Program-made: the position numbers and the translations under genes
Assembly: GCA_937906775.1 (NCBI GenBank)
Contig: CALCUD010000090.1
Coordinates: 1-37,328 of the forward strand
Length of the DNA stretch: 37,328 bases
DNA from: an uncultured Clostridia bacterium
GTDB lineage: Bacteria; Bacillota; Clostridia; Christensenellales; Aristaeellaceae
Reading direction: 5' to 3'
The notes under the pieces: model-generated
What the model was told of the DNA's origin: nothing
Seen by the model: the letters and a program-made list of their open reading frames with translations, nothing else
Databases searched by the model: none
In this document: piece after piece, positions 9,395 to 17,826 of the stretch
Layout: each line of letters begins with the position of its first letter
How positions within the stretch are numbered: the stretch's first letter is position 1

Positions 9395-10522
9395 ATGGCG
9401 AATGTAATGGATTATCTGATATGGCGCGGGGAATTCGGGTTTGAGGCCGCGCCGTTCAATCCGGTAGACGCACTCCTGCTTTCGACTCTGAGCTATCTGG
9501 ATTTCCGGGATACACGGGGAGATTCAGGCCGGACACTGGCGGAAGCTTTCCGGATGGAGCTGCTGGAAGAAACCGGAAATCCGTCCAGCTTTCCGGACCG
9601 GAAAGCGATGTTTCTGGCGCTTGCGGACAGCAGGCGCTTTCAGGATTGCCGGATGCATCATGCCGTGACCGTATCGGATGATCAGCTTGAGATGCAGTTT
9701 TCCGCGCTGTGCGTGGATCTGCCGGACCATACGCTGGCGGTCATTTTCAGAGGTACGGATAATACTTTTACCGGATGGAAGGAAGATTTCAACATGGCTT
9801 ACCAGAGCCCGGTCCCTGGGCAGGAAGCGGCCATGTATTATCTGGAGCTGGCCTCGCAGCTGGATGACCGGCCGCTCCGGCTGATGGGACACAGCAAAGG
9901 CGGCAATCTGGCGGCATACGCGGCGGCGGTCAGTCCGGACAGGATCCGGAACCGGATCGACGGTGTCTGGAGCTTTGACGGACCGGGGATGAGTGAGGAG
10001 ATCTTTGCTTCCGAAGGATACCGGAAGATCCTGCCGATCCTGCATCATTATGTTCCCCGGACCGGGATTATCGGAATGCTGATGTCCTATCATCGGGAAT
10101 ACACGGTGGTTCAATCAGTCGCTTCCGGGATTCAGCAGCATGATCCTTTCACCTGGCAGATTCGCGGAAGCGGATTTGAAACGCTTCCTGAGATAGACCG
10201 AACCGCGCAGGTGACCCGGGAAACGCTTCAGGAATGGCTCGCGGCCTGTCCGAAGGAAAAGCGGGCTGCGTTTGTGGATACGCTGTTCCGGCTGGTGGAC
10301 CGGACAAAGGCAACAACCATGAGTGAGTTGCTGAGTGAAAAAATGCGCAATATGATGTCCATGGTCGGCGGAAGCCGGGATGTGGATCCGGAAACGCGCC
10401 GGGTTTTTACCCGCCTGATGGCGCAGTTTGTGACTTTGGGCGTCGGGAATGTCCTGGAACAGCGAAAAACCAGGAAAGATGACGAAACCGACACGGAAGG
10501 AACCGAAAAAGACAGCAATTAA
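9395..10522 (+). CDS. DUF2974 (Mbeg1-like) alpha/beta hydrolase
   Basis: This 375-residue protein resembles the DUF2974 family of lipase-like proteins, whose physiological role is not established. The nucleophile elbow is G-H-S-K-G-G with Ser167 (165-170), followed by N-L-A-A-Y-A-A-A; an upstream F-R-G-T-D segment is the usual oxyanion-side strand of class 3 lipase folds. There is no signal peptide or membrane segment, so it should be cytoplasmic. It starts four bases after the translocase stop, which suggests co-transcription; the nearest ribosome site, GGAGGG, is 14 bases away, so translation may depend on coupling. Its C-terminal 20 residues are highly charged. Confidence 0.85.
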   Translation: MANVMDYLIWRGEFGFEAAPFNPVDALLLSTLSYLDFRDTRGDSGRTLAEAFRMELLEETGNPSSFPDRKAMFLALADSRRFQDCRMHHAVTVSDDQLEMQFSALCVDLPDHTLAVIFRGTDNTFTGWKEDFNMAYQSPVPGQEAAMYYLELASQLDDRPLRLMGHSKGGNLAAYAAAVSPDRIRNRIDGVWSFDGPGMSEEIFASEGYRKILPILHHYVPRTGIIGMLMSYHREYTVVQSVASGIQQHDPFTWQIRGSGFETLPEIDRTAQVTRETLQEWLAACPKEKRAAFVDTLFRLVDRTKATTMSELLSEKMRNMMSMVGGSRDVDPETRRVFTRLMAQFVTLGVGNVLEQRKTRKDDETDTEGTEKDSN

Positions 10523-10568
10523 TGATTCACGATAGCGCGTTCTGTGTCTTGTATGCGTTTTGACACCA

Positions 10569-10577
10569 TGATATGAT
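10569..10577 (+). promoter_or_regulatory. Possible extended -10 promoter before the esterase gene
   Basis: TGATATGAT is an extended -10 element (TG at 10569-10570, TATGAT at 10572-10577), with only a weak -35 (TTGTAT) 17 bases upstream. It lies about 85 bases from the esterase start. Confidence 0.35.
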
Positions 10578-10660
10578 GATTCCGGTTGAAGATGGAAAAG
10601 AATCCGGCTGAGCCGGTAAAAGAACAGAATAGACGGAATATGATGATGGAGGAGAAAACG

Positions 10661-12181
10661 ATGCTGAGAATCATTGACACCGAAAATGGTAAAGTCCGCG
10701 GACTTCCCGCGGCTGATCCCCGGGTTACTTCGTTCAAGGGGATTCCGTTCGCTGCTCCGCCTGTCGGTGAGAACCGTTGGCGTGCGCCGCAACCTTGCGA
10801 AAACTGGGAAGGCATTCGCGATTGCTTCGAATTCGCGCCGATTTCTGTACAGGACACGCCTGCGCTCGGAACCGATATTTACTGCCGGGAATGGCATGTG
10901 GACAGTAAGATTCCCATGGGAGAGGACAACCTGTATCTGAATATCTGGACACCCGTCAAAACCGGTGATGAAAAAATGCCTGTTCTGGTCTGGTACTTCG
11001 GTGGCGGATTCCAGTGGGGCTATACCGCGGAAATGGAATTTGACGGGGAACGTCTGGCTCGCAGAGGCATTGTGGTGGTTACCGTAAACTACCGACTCGG
11101 AGCTTTGGGTTTCCTGTGCCATCCGGAGATCACGGCCGCGCAGCCTGACGCGCCGGCCAATTTCGGATCTCTGGATCAACAGTTCGGTCTGGAATGGGTG
11201 ATCCGGAATATCGCGGCATTTGGCGGTGATCCGAAGAACATCACGATTGCCGGTCAGTCCGCCGGTGGCGGAAGCGTAATGGCGCAGATGGGCTGTAAAA
11301 AAAATGAAGGCCGTTTCCAGAAAGCGATCGTTCTCAGCGGGATGATCCGTCCGCCATACGCGCCGGATCCTTTCATGATCCCCAAGACGCTGCCGGAAGC
11401 TGAAAAACTGGGCGCAGCTTTCTTTGATTTCCTCGGGGTGAAGACGCTGGCGGAAGCGCGGAAACTGGACCCGATCTATATCCGCGACAAATATGCCGAA
11501 TTCCGGACAGACCGTTCCTGCTTCTTTACCATTGTCCGTGATAATTGCTTCTGTGATGAAGATCCCATGAAAAAGTTTGTCCGGGGAACACGCGTCCGTG
11601 TTCCGGTCATGGCCGGCAATACCGGCAACGAGTTCTGCGCGGCGCTTCCCGCAGAGGATGAAGCGTCTCTGCGGGAAATGGCGGAAAAATGTTTCGGCGA
11701 CAAGGCGGACGCTTTCCTGGCCTTCGGGGAGGCCCATCAGAAGGCGGAAAACGGCTATGCTTCCATCAGCGCCATTGAACACGCGGTCAAAGCGGCTTTC
11801 CTGGGTGAAGGAAAGCAGGAGGAGCCGAAAGACTGCTACTATTACCGGTTCGATCCGGATATTCCCGGAGAGGATCATCCGGGCACCTTCCACAGCTGCG
11901 ATCTGTGGTTCTGGTTCGAGACGCTGGCCAAGTGCAGCCGACCCTATCGCGGCCGTCACTATGATCTGGCCCGCCAGATGAGCATGTACTGGGTCAACTT
12001 TATCAAGAACGGCGATCCCAACGGTCCCGACGACGACGGAACGCCGTTGCCCCGTTGGAAAAGTTATTCGGATAGCAACCGCGCTGAGATGCATTTCCTC
12101 TCCGAAGGTTGCGTTGCTGCGAAGGAAACCAGTCCGTTCAAAGCGTTTCTCAATGACGCGCTGCTTTCCACGCTGGAATAA
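10661..12181 (+). CDS. Type-B carboxylesterase (para-nitrobenzyl esterase family)
   Basis: This 506-residue serine esterase would hydrolyse carboxylic esters such as acetyl or aryl esters on plant-derived compounds. The family signature F-K-G-I-P-F-A-A-P-P-V-G is at the N-terminus. The nucleophile elbow is G-Q-S-A-G-G with Ser200; the acid is Glu324 in G-N-T-G-N-E-F; the histidine is His411 in H-S-C-D-L-W-F-W-F. These positions track closely with the known Bacillus enzyme. There is no signal peptide, so it acts inside the cell. ATG 10661 has GGAGGAG six bases upstream; earlier in-frame ATGs (10586 and later) lack one. Substrate unknown; a role on imported acylated sugars is inference. Confidence 0.93.
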   Translation: MLRIIDTENGKVRGLPAADPRVTSFKGIPFAAPPVGENRWRAPQPCENWEGIRDCFEFAPISVQDTPALGTDIYCREWHVDSKIPMGEDNLYLNIWTPVKTGDEKMPVLVWYFGGGFQWGYTAEMEFDGERLARRGIVVVTVNYRLGALGFLCHPEITAAQPDAPANFGSLDQQFGLEWVIRNIAAFGGDPKNITIAGQSAGGGSVMAQMGCKKNEGRFQKAIVLSGMIRPPYAPDPFMIPKTLPEAEKLGAAFFDFLGVKTLAEARKLDPIYIRDKYAEFRTDRSCFFTIVRDNCFCDEDPMKKFVRGTRVRVPVMAGNTGNEFCAALPAEDEASLREMAEKCFGDKADAFLAFGEAHQKAENGYASISAIEHAVKAAFLGEGKQEEPKDCYYYRFDPDIPGEDHPGTFHSCDLWFWFETLAKCSRPYRGRHYDLARQMSMYWVNFIKNGDPNGPDDDGTPLPRWKSYSDSNRAEMHFLSEGCVAAKETSPFKAFLNDALLSTLE

Positions 12182-12193
12182 GAGAAGACACAT

Positions 12194-12234
12194 GAAAAGG
12201 AGACGGCACTGAGAGGCCGTCTCCTGCATTTGTA
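12194..12234. terminator. Bidirectional terminator between convergent genes
   Basis: A perfect 10-bp stem (12198-12207 with 12216-12225, AGGAGACGGC/GCCGTCTCCT) has a poor T-run on the plus strand (GCATTTG), but AAAA on its left gives TTTT for the minus strand. It can serve both the esterase gene and the HD-GYP gene. Confidence 0.75.
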
Positions 12235-12243
12235 CGGGAGCTG

Positions 12244-13926
12244 TTATCCCCTTACAACTTCACGGAAACAATTCAATAACTTTTCACTGAATGCGCCGCA
12301 TTCGCCGTTCATGATCATGCGATACGCTTTTTCTTCAGAATACGCTTCTTTGTACGGACGTGCGGTCGTCAGTGCGTCGAAGCAATCCGCCAGAGAAACG
12401 ATCTGGGCGGAGAGCGGTATTTCTTCTCCTTTCAGGCCGTCGGGATAGCCGCTTCCGTCGTATTTTTCGTGGTGCCAGCGACAGATCTCCTTGGCGTAAC
12501 GAATATAGTCCTCATCCAGATCTGCCGGCAGTCTGTCCAGAATGATACAGCCTTTTTCGCTATGGGTTTTCATGATCGTAAATTCTTCAGCGGTCAGCTT
12601 TCCGGGTTTCAGCAGAATCGCGTCCGGGATCATAATTTTTCCGATATCATGAAGCGCGCTGCCGGTTGTGATGTACCGGACCTTCTGCGGCGTGAGTCCG
12701 TATTCGGGATAATCGGTCATGATCCGGTCGCACAGTTGCTGGGTGATGCTCTTGACGCGCATGACATGCTCGCCGCTGTCGACATCCCGGGCTTCGATGA
12801 CATTTGCCATGATTCCGGTGAAATGTTCCCGGACTTTTTCGAGCATTTCGCGCTCCGCATCGGAATCATCCTTTTGCTGAAGCAGCGTTTGCTGAAGATC
12901 CAGCATATCAATTCCCAGAAAAACCTCGTTTCGCCCGTCCTGGCCGAAGGCTTTCATAAAGGTGGCTTTGTTATATCTTTCTCCGGAGGAAGTCCGGATC
13001 CGATAGATCATGGAATAGGTCTTTTTTGCTTCCAGCTGATGAAGTACATTTTTCAGAGCGAAACCTTTGCGAACAGCCATCAGATCCTCCGGGACAACAT
13101 GGCGTCCGGAGGTTTCCTCAACACATCGGTCATACGTCTGGGACCGGATCATTGAGCGGAGCGGCATGTACTCTTCATCCGCTGCGAGAACCCGGATGCG
13201 TCTGTCGTCCGCGTTGATAATGAATGCCGCCGAATAGGACTGGGCGATAGCGCGGAGCCGATCGCCATTGTCTTTTGTTTCATTGGCCAGACCGCACTGA
13301 TAGACCAGCGCAAATCCGAACACGGGGGAAAGACAGTTTGTGTCGATCGAGAAAAGGGCCTGTATCAGACCGCACAGAATGACAGGGACCGCATATACGG
13401 CAAAAAGTCGGTATTGCTTTTTCAGATAGGGCCGCGATTCCTGTACGGAACGGACAAACGCGTAGACGACTGTGAAAATGAGATAGAAAAAACTGACGCA
13501 GGCGGATACGATAAACAGGGGGCCGCGAAAATACTGCCCGTCCCGGAGCGTGAAAAGATATCCTGTCCAGGGATCCGTAACGGTCAGCAGAACAGAGATA
13601 CCGGCCGGAAGAGAAAGCAGCCAGAGATAGGATTTTTCTTTATACAGGATACTGTGCAGTTTTTTCAGCGTATACCGCAGCCAGAAATATACGCCGGTAA
13701 CGGATCCGAGGTAATAATTGATATTGATGATATAAAGAAGAGGCGTGTTCGTGCATCCCTGATGGGAAAGGATTTCCCACAGACAGTCGGAGCCGATGAC
13801 CAGGCCGGTCATCACATATGTCAATCCGAGGCTCCCGGAAAATATCAGCTTTTTTTCTCTTTGTCCCAAATAGAGAAAGATCAGCATAGCAAGACAGAAA
13901 AAATGGTACAGAATTATATAGACCAT
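12244..13926 (-). CDS. Membrane HD-GYP domain protein, probable cyclic-di-GMP phosphodiesterase
   Basis: This 560-residue protein has about seven hydrophobic segments in residues 1-215, a linker of about 140 residues with some PAS-like character, and a C-terminal HD-GYP domain (about 360-555). The metal-binding H426-D427 pair is in A-L-H-D-I-G-K, and the second signature H-H-E-K-Y-D-G-S-G-Y-P occupies 485-495, so both motifs are intact and activity against cyclic di-GMP is expected. The membrane part resembles the 7TM sensor modules found on other signalling proteins; its ligand is unknown. No GGDEF domain is attached and no cyclase is nearby. A GAGGTGG ribosome site lies seven bases before ATG 13926, and a strong promoter lies upstream. 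Confidence 0.93.
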   Translation of the reverse strand: MVYIILYHFFCLAMLIFLYLGQREKKLIFSGSLGLTYVMTGLVIGSDCLWEILSHQGCTNTPLLYIININYYLGSVTGVYFWLRYTLKKLHSILYKEKSYLWLLSLPAGISVLLTVTDPWTGYLFTLRDGQYFRGPLFIVSACVSFFYLIFTVVYAFVRSVQESRPYLKKQYRLFAVYAVPVILCGLIQALFSIDTNCLSPVFGFALVYQCGLANETKDNGDRLRAIAQSYSAAFIINADDRRIRVLAADEEYMPLRSMIRSQTYDRCVEETSGRHVVPEDLMAVRKGFALKNVLHQLEAKKTYSMIYRIRTSSGERYNKATFMKAFGQDGRNEVFLGIDMLDLQQTLLQQKDDSDAEREMLEKVREHFTGIMANVIEARDVDSGEHVMRVKSITQQLCDRIMTDYPEYGLTPQKVRYITTGSALHDIGKIMIPDAILLKPGKLTAEEFTIMKTHSEKGCIILDRLPADLDEDYIRYAKEICRWHHEKYDGSGYPDGLKGEEIPLSAQIVSLADCFDALTTARPYKEAYSEEKAYRMIMNGECGAFSEKLLNCFREVVRG

Positions 13927-14003
13927 CCCGGAACCACCTCACATTTCCGGCAGACTGAAAAAAGAGCGACAGAAACAGAATTACAAACGTTACATTGCAT
14001 CTT

Positions 14004-14032
14004 ATTATCATGTAATTCTTTAAAAATGTCAA
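14004..14032 (-). promoter_or_regulatory. Near-consensus sigma-A promoter for the HD-GYP gene
   Basis: On the minus strand a perfect TTGACA (14032-14027) and GATAAT (14009-14004) are exactly 17 bases apart. The expected transcript starts near 13997, giving a leader of about 70 bases. Confidence 0.85.
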
Positions 14033-14210
14033 GCAAAATCGAAGTAACCTGCAATACAGCTGATAGAAGAAATCCTGGTAAACGGAACTGTCCCGGATAA
14101 ATGATGTAAATCGTAAAGAATTATGTAAGAATGATGGATACCGGAAATACAGGAAACCCTGTATGATGATATCAGAGCAAAAGAAACTTCTTCATACCAC
14201 TCCTTTTGGA
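14033..14210. other. Unexplained intergenic segment
   Basis: About 180 bases between the HD-GYP promoter and the terminators of the reductase gene. It contains an inverted repeat ATACAGG-AAAC-CCTGTAT (about 14147-14164) and an AT-rich TAAAGAATTATGTAA segment whose inverse partly recurs near the promoter spacer. No gene is supported. Confidence 0.5.
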
Positions 14211-14238
14211 AAACCGTGCGTTGCCAGGCGCACGGTTT
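14211..14238 (-). terminator. Second of two tandem terminators after the aldo/keto reductase gene
   Basis: A perfect 10-bp stem, AAACCGTGCG with CGCACGGTTT, has an 8-base loop. T-runs lie on the plus-strand side (TTTTTT to 14241) and, for the minus strand, the TTTT that reads into the stem end; it can act in both directions. Confidence 0.75.
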
Positions 14239-14257
14239 TTTCTGTGCAGTGGAATCA

Positions 14258-14290
14258 AAAGCACCCGCTTTTTCCGGAAGCGGGTGCTTT
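14258..14290 (-). terminator. First of two tandem terminators after the aldo/keto reductase gene
   Basis: A perfect 13-bp stem (14258-14270 with 14278-14290, AAAGCACCCGCTT/AAGCGGGTGCTTT) has a 7-base loop; on the minus strand it ends in TTTTG. It lies about 60 bases beyond the reductase stop. Confidence 0.85.
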
Positions 14291-14347
14291 GCGGACAGGC
14301 GGGGAGGCTGTCCTATGCAGATATCTGTTTCTTTCCTGTCGCGACGG

Positions 14348-15340
14348 TTACCAGGCGTATGCTTCCGGAGCCGGGCCTACAGACGGGAAGATTGTATCCA
14401 ATTGTGCCATGGTTTCCGGTGTCAGATTCACTTCCAGAGATCGGATGGAGGATTCCAGCATTTCGACTGTACGGACACCCAAAATCGGGCAGGTTACCAA
14501 TGAATTGCGAACCAACCAGGCGGTGGCGACCTCGTCCTGTGTGGCACCGATATCCCGGCAGAACTCGGCAAAGAGGTCCAGTTTGCGGAGCGTTTCAGCC
14601 TGTTCAGCAGTCAGGGTACCTTCAGCTTTGCGCTTCTGCAATTTTGTAAGTCCGCTTGCCGCCAGCTGACCTCCTGCCAACGGGCTGTAAGCAAGGATCG
14701 CGATTCCCTGTCTTTGGGCAGCGGGAAGTACTTCCAGCTCGGCTTGACGCGTCAGCAGATTATACAGATGCTGTTCCGCGGCAATACCGAAGAAATGACG
14801 TTGGTTGGCACGTTCCTGACCCATGGTCATGTACCATGCCGGATGGTTGCTGGTACCGGTATAATTGATCAGACCGTCCCGGAACAGCTGTTCAAACACA
14901 TCCCACATTTCCTCCCAGGAGGTGGTGCGGTCAATATGGTGCATGAAATACAGATCCACATGATCTGTTTGCAGGCGCTGCAGGGATTCCTGCAGATGGC
15001 GGCGCACTTTCCAGGTGGAGAGACCGCCGGGGCTATTGGGACCGTCATAGGGACGATGCATTTCCTCGTGGACTTTGGTATTCAGGATCACGCGTTCACG
15101 GCGTCCGCCGCCCTGACTGAACCAATGACCGATAATGGTCTCGGTAATGCCTTCATTTTGGGTGGATTTTCCATAATTGTCAGCGGTATCAAAAAAGTTG
15201 ATTCCCGCGTCCAGAGCAGCATCCATAATCCGGAAGGACTCTTTTTCATCGCAACTGTTGCCGAAAGCCATCGTTCCCAGGCAGAGCTTGCTGATATGCA
15301 GGCCTGTACGGCCGAGATTGGTATACTCCATTATGTTCAT
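14348..15340 (-). CDS. Aldo/keto reductase
   Basis: This 330-residue cytoplasmic NAD(P)H-dependent oxidoreductase of the aldo/keto reductase superfamily has the catalytic tetrad as Asp51 and Tyr56 (F-D-T-A-D-N-Y-G), Lys89 (L-N-T-K-V) and His134 (D-L-Y-F-M-H). The N-L-G-R-T-G opening and the late W-L-V-R-N-S and I-L-G-V-R-T segments (cofactor pocket) are family-typical. It probably reduces an aldehyde or sugar carbonyl. AAAGGAG is only two bases from ATG 15340 and eleven from the in-frame ATG 15331, so the start is uncertain by three residues. It follows the cysteine-desulfidase-like gene by 44 bases and is likely last in that transcript; no functional link to amino-sugar breakdown is clear. 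Confidence 0.92.
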   Translation of the reverse strand: MNIMEYTNLGRTGLHISKLCLGTMAFGNSCDEKESFRIMDAALDAGINFFDTADNYGKSTQNEGITETIIGHWFSQGGGRRERVILNTKVHEEMHRPYDGPNSPGGLSTWKVRRHLQESLQRLQTDHVDLYFMHHIDRTTSWEEMWDVFEQLFRDGLINYTGTSNHPAWYMTMGQERANQRHFFGIAAEQHLYNLLTRQAELEVLPAAQRQGIAILAYSPLAGGQLAASGLTKLQKRKAEGTLTAEQAETLRKLDLFAEFCRDIGATQDEVATAWLVRNSLVTCPILGVRTVEMLESSIRSLEVNLTPETMAQLDTIFPSVGPAPEAYAW

Positions 15341-15384
15341 GACTCCTTTGCATGTTGATCGTTATTCGACGGAATACCCATAGA

Positions 15385-16671
15385 TTAATGTCCAATCATC
15401 ATATTGATGATTTCACGGTTGGTTTCGTTCATTCCCTCGCGCCCCAGCCGACCTACATTCTTGACATTCTCGTCCACACCCTTGACAACCAGCCCGTCGC
15501 CGGCACGGAACTGTTGACCGTTTCGGTACATCTCCCATCCGAAGAGACCTACTTCGACCGCTTGAGAAATCTTTGCCGCGCAGGAGGATTTCGCGCCGTC
15601 ACAGACCATACCGGAAATAATAGCCAGTGCGTTTGATATGGTATGAGCGATGGTTTTCAGGTCTCCGCCCATCAGGAAGGCTACTCCGGCACCGGCACCG
15701 ATTCCGGCGCTGACTGCTCCGCAGAAGGCGGACAGCGTTCCGATATAGGTTTTCTGGTGAATTGCCACCAGATTGGAGAGCGTCAGTGCACGAAGCAGTT
15801 CCTCTTCGCTTTTGTGCATTGCCCGGGCCCAGACGACAACCGGAACGGATGCTGTGATACCTTGATTGCCACTTCCGGAATTGATGATCACGGGCATGCT
15901 GCAACCGCTCATACGGGCATCGGAGCCGGCGGCCGCCATTGCTCTCGCTTTAATGGACAGCGGCGCGTTTTCATCACCGTTGAAACGGAGCAGTGTTTTC
16001 CCGATATTGGCTCCGTAATCGTGATTGATTCCTTCCTCTGCAATGGCCATGTTATAGCTGATTTGTCGCTCCAGGACCGGACGGACATCCTCGAGGTTGA
16101 CCGTTCTGCTGAAATCGTATATATCGGCTACATTCAGGATGGTGTGATCCGGCTCCGTTTCGGCTCCGCAGCCGACGGATGCGGAAGCGAAAAGTGTTTC
16201 GTCATTTTTGAGGATTTCTATAATGTTCGTGTGTGTATCTACGATATGGACAACTGCGGTGTCCTGACCGGCGGATACGGTTATCTGGATTTCAAAGATC
16301 CGATCCGTCTGAAGATGGTTAACCTGAAAAAACGCTGTTTTCAGATATTCCCGGATCTTTTCATGCTGTTCTTCTTTGACGTCGGAAATCACCTGAAGTT
16401 TCATTTCTTCATTCCCGGCAATGATTCCCGCCGCGGCCGCGGCTTCCAGCCCTTTCATCCCGCCGGTATTGGGAACAACGACGCTCTTGACATTTTTGAT
16501 AATGCTTCCGCTGCAGCCGATGGTAACTTTTTCGGGCAGTTTTCCGAGCACTGCCCGGGCTTTTGCTGCTGCGTAAGCCACCGAGATCGGTTCAGTACAG
16601 CCCATGGCAGGGACCAGTTCTTCTTTCAGAATATTCGTATAAGCCGAATATAACGGATTTGTTTTTTCCAT
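15385..16671 (-). CDS. L-cysteine desulfidase / UPF0597 family protein
   Basis: This 428-residue protein belongs to the family that includes archaeal L-cysteine desulfidase and bacterial YhaM/CyuA, which breaks L-cysteine into pyruvate, ammonia and sulfide using a [4Fe-4S] cluster. The N-terminal P-A-M-G-C-T-E-P places a cysteine at residue 25, as in the archaeal enzyme; further conserved-looking cysteines are at 257 (M-S-G-C-S-M-P), 317, 357 and 364 and include the likely other cluster ligands. Glycine-rich S-G-S-G-N-Q-G and G-I-G-A-G-A-G segments also fit. The frame is open for 72 more codons upstream, but ATG 16671 has GGGAGG eight bases before it. It lies inside an amino-sugar gene block, a neighbour I cannot explain. 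Confidence 0.88.
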   Translation of the reverse strand: MEKTNPLYSAYTNILKEELVPAMGCTEPISVAYAAAKARAVLGKLPEKVTIGCSGSIIKNVKSVVVPNTGGMKGLEAAAAAGIIAGNEEMKLQVISDVKEEQHEKIREYLKTAFFQVNHLQTDRIFEIQITVSAGQDTAVVHIVDTHTNIIEILKNDETLFASASVGCGAETEPDHTILNVADIYDFSRTVNLEDVRPVLERQISYNMAIAEEGINHDYGANIGKTLLRFNGDENAPLSIKARAMAAAGSDARMSGCSMPVIINSGSGNQGITASVPVVVWARAMHKSEEELLRALTLSNLVAIHQKTYIGTLSAFCGAVSAGIGAGAGVAFLMGGDLKTIAHTISNALAIISGMVCDGAKSSCAAKISQAVEVGLFGWEMYRNGQQFRAGDGLVVKGVDENVKNVGRLGREGMNETNREIINMMIGH

Positions 16672-16741
16672 TTCCACAACCTCCCGGATCAGATACAGGA
16701 TTGTTTTTGTACCCGCATATATTTTGAAAATGTTTATAAAC

Positions 16742-16768
16742 CGCGCCGATCGGAAAAGGACCGGCGCG
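16742..16768 (-). terminator. GC-rich stem-loop, possible weak terminator after the UroD-like gene
   Basis: CGCGCCG (16742-16748) pairs with CGGCGCG (16762-16768). On the minus strand it is followed by GGTTTAT, a poor T-run, so partial termination or processing is more likely than a full stop. Confidence 0.45.
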
Positions 16769-16810
16769 ATATTGCGGGCTGCGGATATTGAAAAGAGTAT
16801 ATATCCGGGG

Positions 16811-17767
16811 TCAGTGTTTTCTGGCTTCCTCAACGATCCAGCGAATTCTTTCCTCATCCAATGAGTCGTGAATGCTGCAGTCAGCACCCAAAATATATCC
16901 TTTTTTGCCGCCTTTTTCGATCAAAGCACGGACTTCTGCTTCCAATTCTTCCTTTGAAGCGGTATACAGCACGGTGCCTTCACGGTTATCGAAGCCGCCC
17001 CAAACGGTTGCGCGGAAATGTTTTTTTGCTTCATCAATATCCAGGATATCAATGTATCGGGACCAACTGATCACGGGCGCGGTATAGTCCGACCAGACGG
17101 ACAGGCGGTTCGGAGCCTCTTCCCAGGCGCAGAAGTGGATGGCATTCATTTCGCTGAGTGTATTGATATAGTCCAGAACTTTCTTGTCGCTCGGAGTAAC
17201 CCAGTTGCGGTATTCCTCGGCGGTAAACCGATTTTCTTCTCCGTTTTGTACACTGTAGAAGATTCCGTCCACTCCGGCTTCCTCGATCAATCCTTTGGCC
17301 AGTACTTTGACATCATCGGCGATTATGTCGCAGGCGAACTTCATGGCTTCCGGATCTTCCCGAATCAGTTTCATCATCATGGGATAGCCGATCTGCAGGC
17401 GCAAATAGGAAAGCGGCGCGAAAACCAGATAAAGCGCGATACATTCGCCGTTCAGCTGTTGAATGATCTTTTTGGTACGCTCGATCTGTCCGCGGATCTG
17501 CGGATGGTCCGCGCCGAGAGGCTTCATTTCCCAAAGCTGTTTTGCTTCTGTAATGTGATCCAGACAGGGAGCCGGCCAGCCGAAGTATTTATCTGCGGAC
17601 AGCTTTACAAAATCCACATCGGTCTTCCGGTAGGAATCCAATTGGCATTGGACAAAAGCGTCGTCATTGTCCCACAGGTCAGAAGGGACATGTTTCCACA
17701 TGCAAACCGGTACATGGTCCGTTTCCTGTCCGTGAAAAGCAGCGATTACCCGTTCCTTTTTGTTCAT
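16811..17767 (-). CDS. Uroporphyrinogen decarboxylase (URO-D) family protein, methyltransferase-like
   Basis: This 318-residue protein belongs to the URO-D fold superfamily, which includes heme-pathway decarboxylases and zinc-dependent methyltransferases such as MtaA and CmuA. It lacks the arginine-rich substrate opening of true HemE; its N-terminus reads R-V-I-A-A-F-H-G-Q then D-H-V-P-V. It does carry an H-x-C pair (His211, Cys213) and a distant Cys297 in G-A-D-C-S-I, matching the zinc-ligand pattern of the methyltransferase branch. The real reaction is unknown. No corrinoid protein gene is nearby. ATG 17767 has GGGAGG seven bases upstream; an earlier ATG at 17788 does not. The gene sits 109 bases after a NagB-like gene. 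Confidence 0.85.
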   Translation of the reverse strand: MNKKERVIAAFHGQETDHVPVCMWKHVPSDLWDNDDAFVQCQLDSYRKTDVDFVKLSADKYFGWPAPCLDHITEAKQLWEMKPLGADHPQIRGQIERTKKIIQQLNGECIALYLVFAPLSYLRLQIGYPMMMKLIREDPEAMKFACDIIADDVKVLAKGLIEEAGVDGIFYSVQNGEENRFTAEEYRNWVTPSDKKVLDYINTLSEMNAIHFCAWEEAPNRLSVWSDYTAPVISWSRYIDILDIDEAKKHFRATVWGGFDNREGTVLYTASKEELEAEVRALIEKGGKKGYILGADCSIHDSLDEERIRWIVEEARKH

Positions 17768-17826
17768 GACTGTTCCTCCCAAATACATTCAGATATCTAT
17801 TCCAACGGATCGGAAGAGATCCGGAA

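Noticed and set aside
10115..12229. 704-codon open frame on the minus strand opposite the esterase and DUF2974 genes
   Set aside because: It lies antisense to two genes with clear catalytic motifs and normal starts, has no recognisable sequence or ribosome site, and is histidine- and arginine-rich as expected for a codon-bias shadow.
13927..14003. Cyclic di-GMP riboswitch upstream of the HD-GYP gene
   Set aside because: The 70-base leader has none of the conserved GEMM sequence and cannot form its paired tetraloop and receptor layout.
14163..14669. 168-codon plus-strand frame over the reductase terminators and gene end
   Set aside because: It reads through two hairpin terminators and then antisense through the reductase, and has no family similarity.
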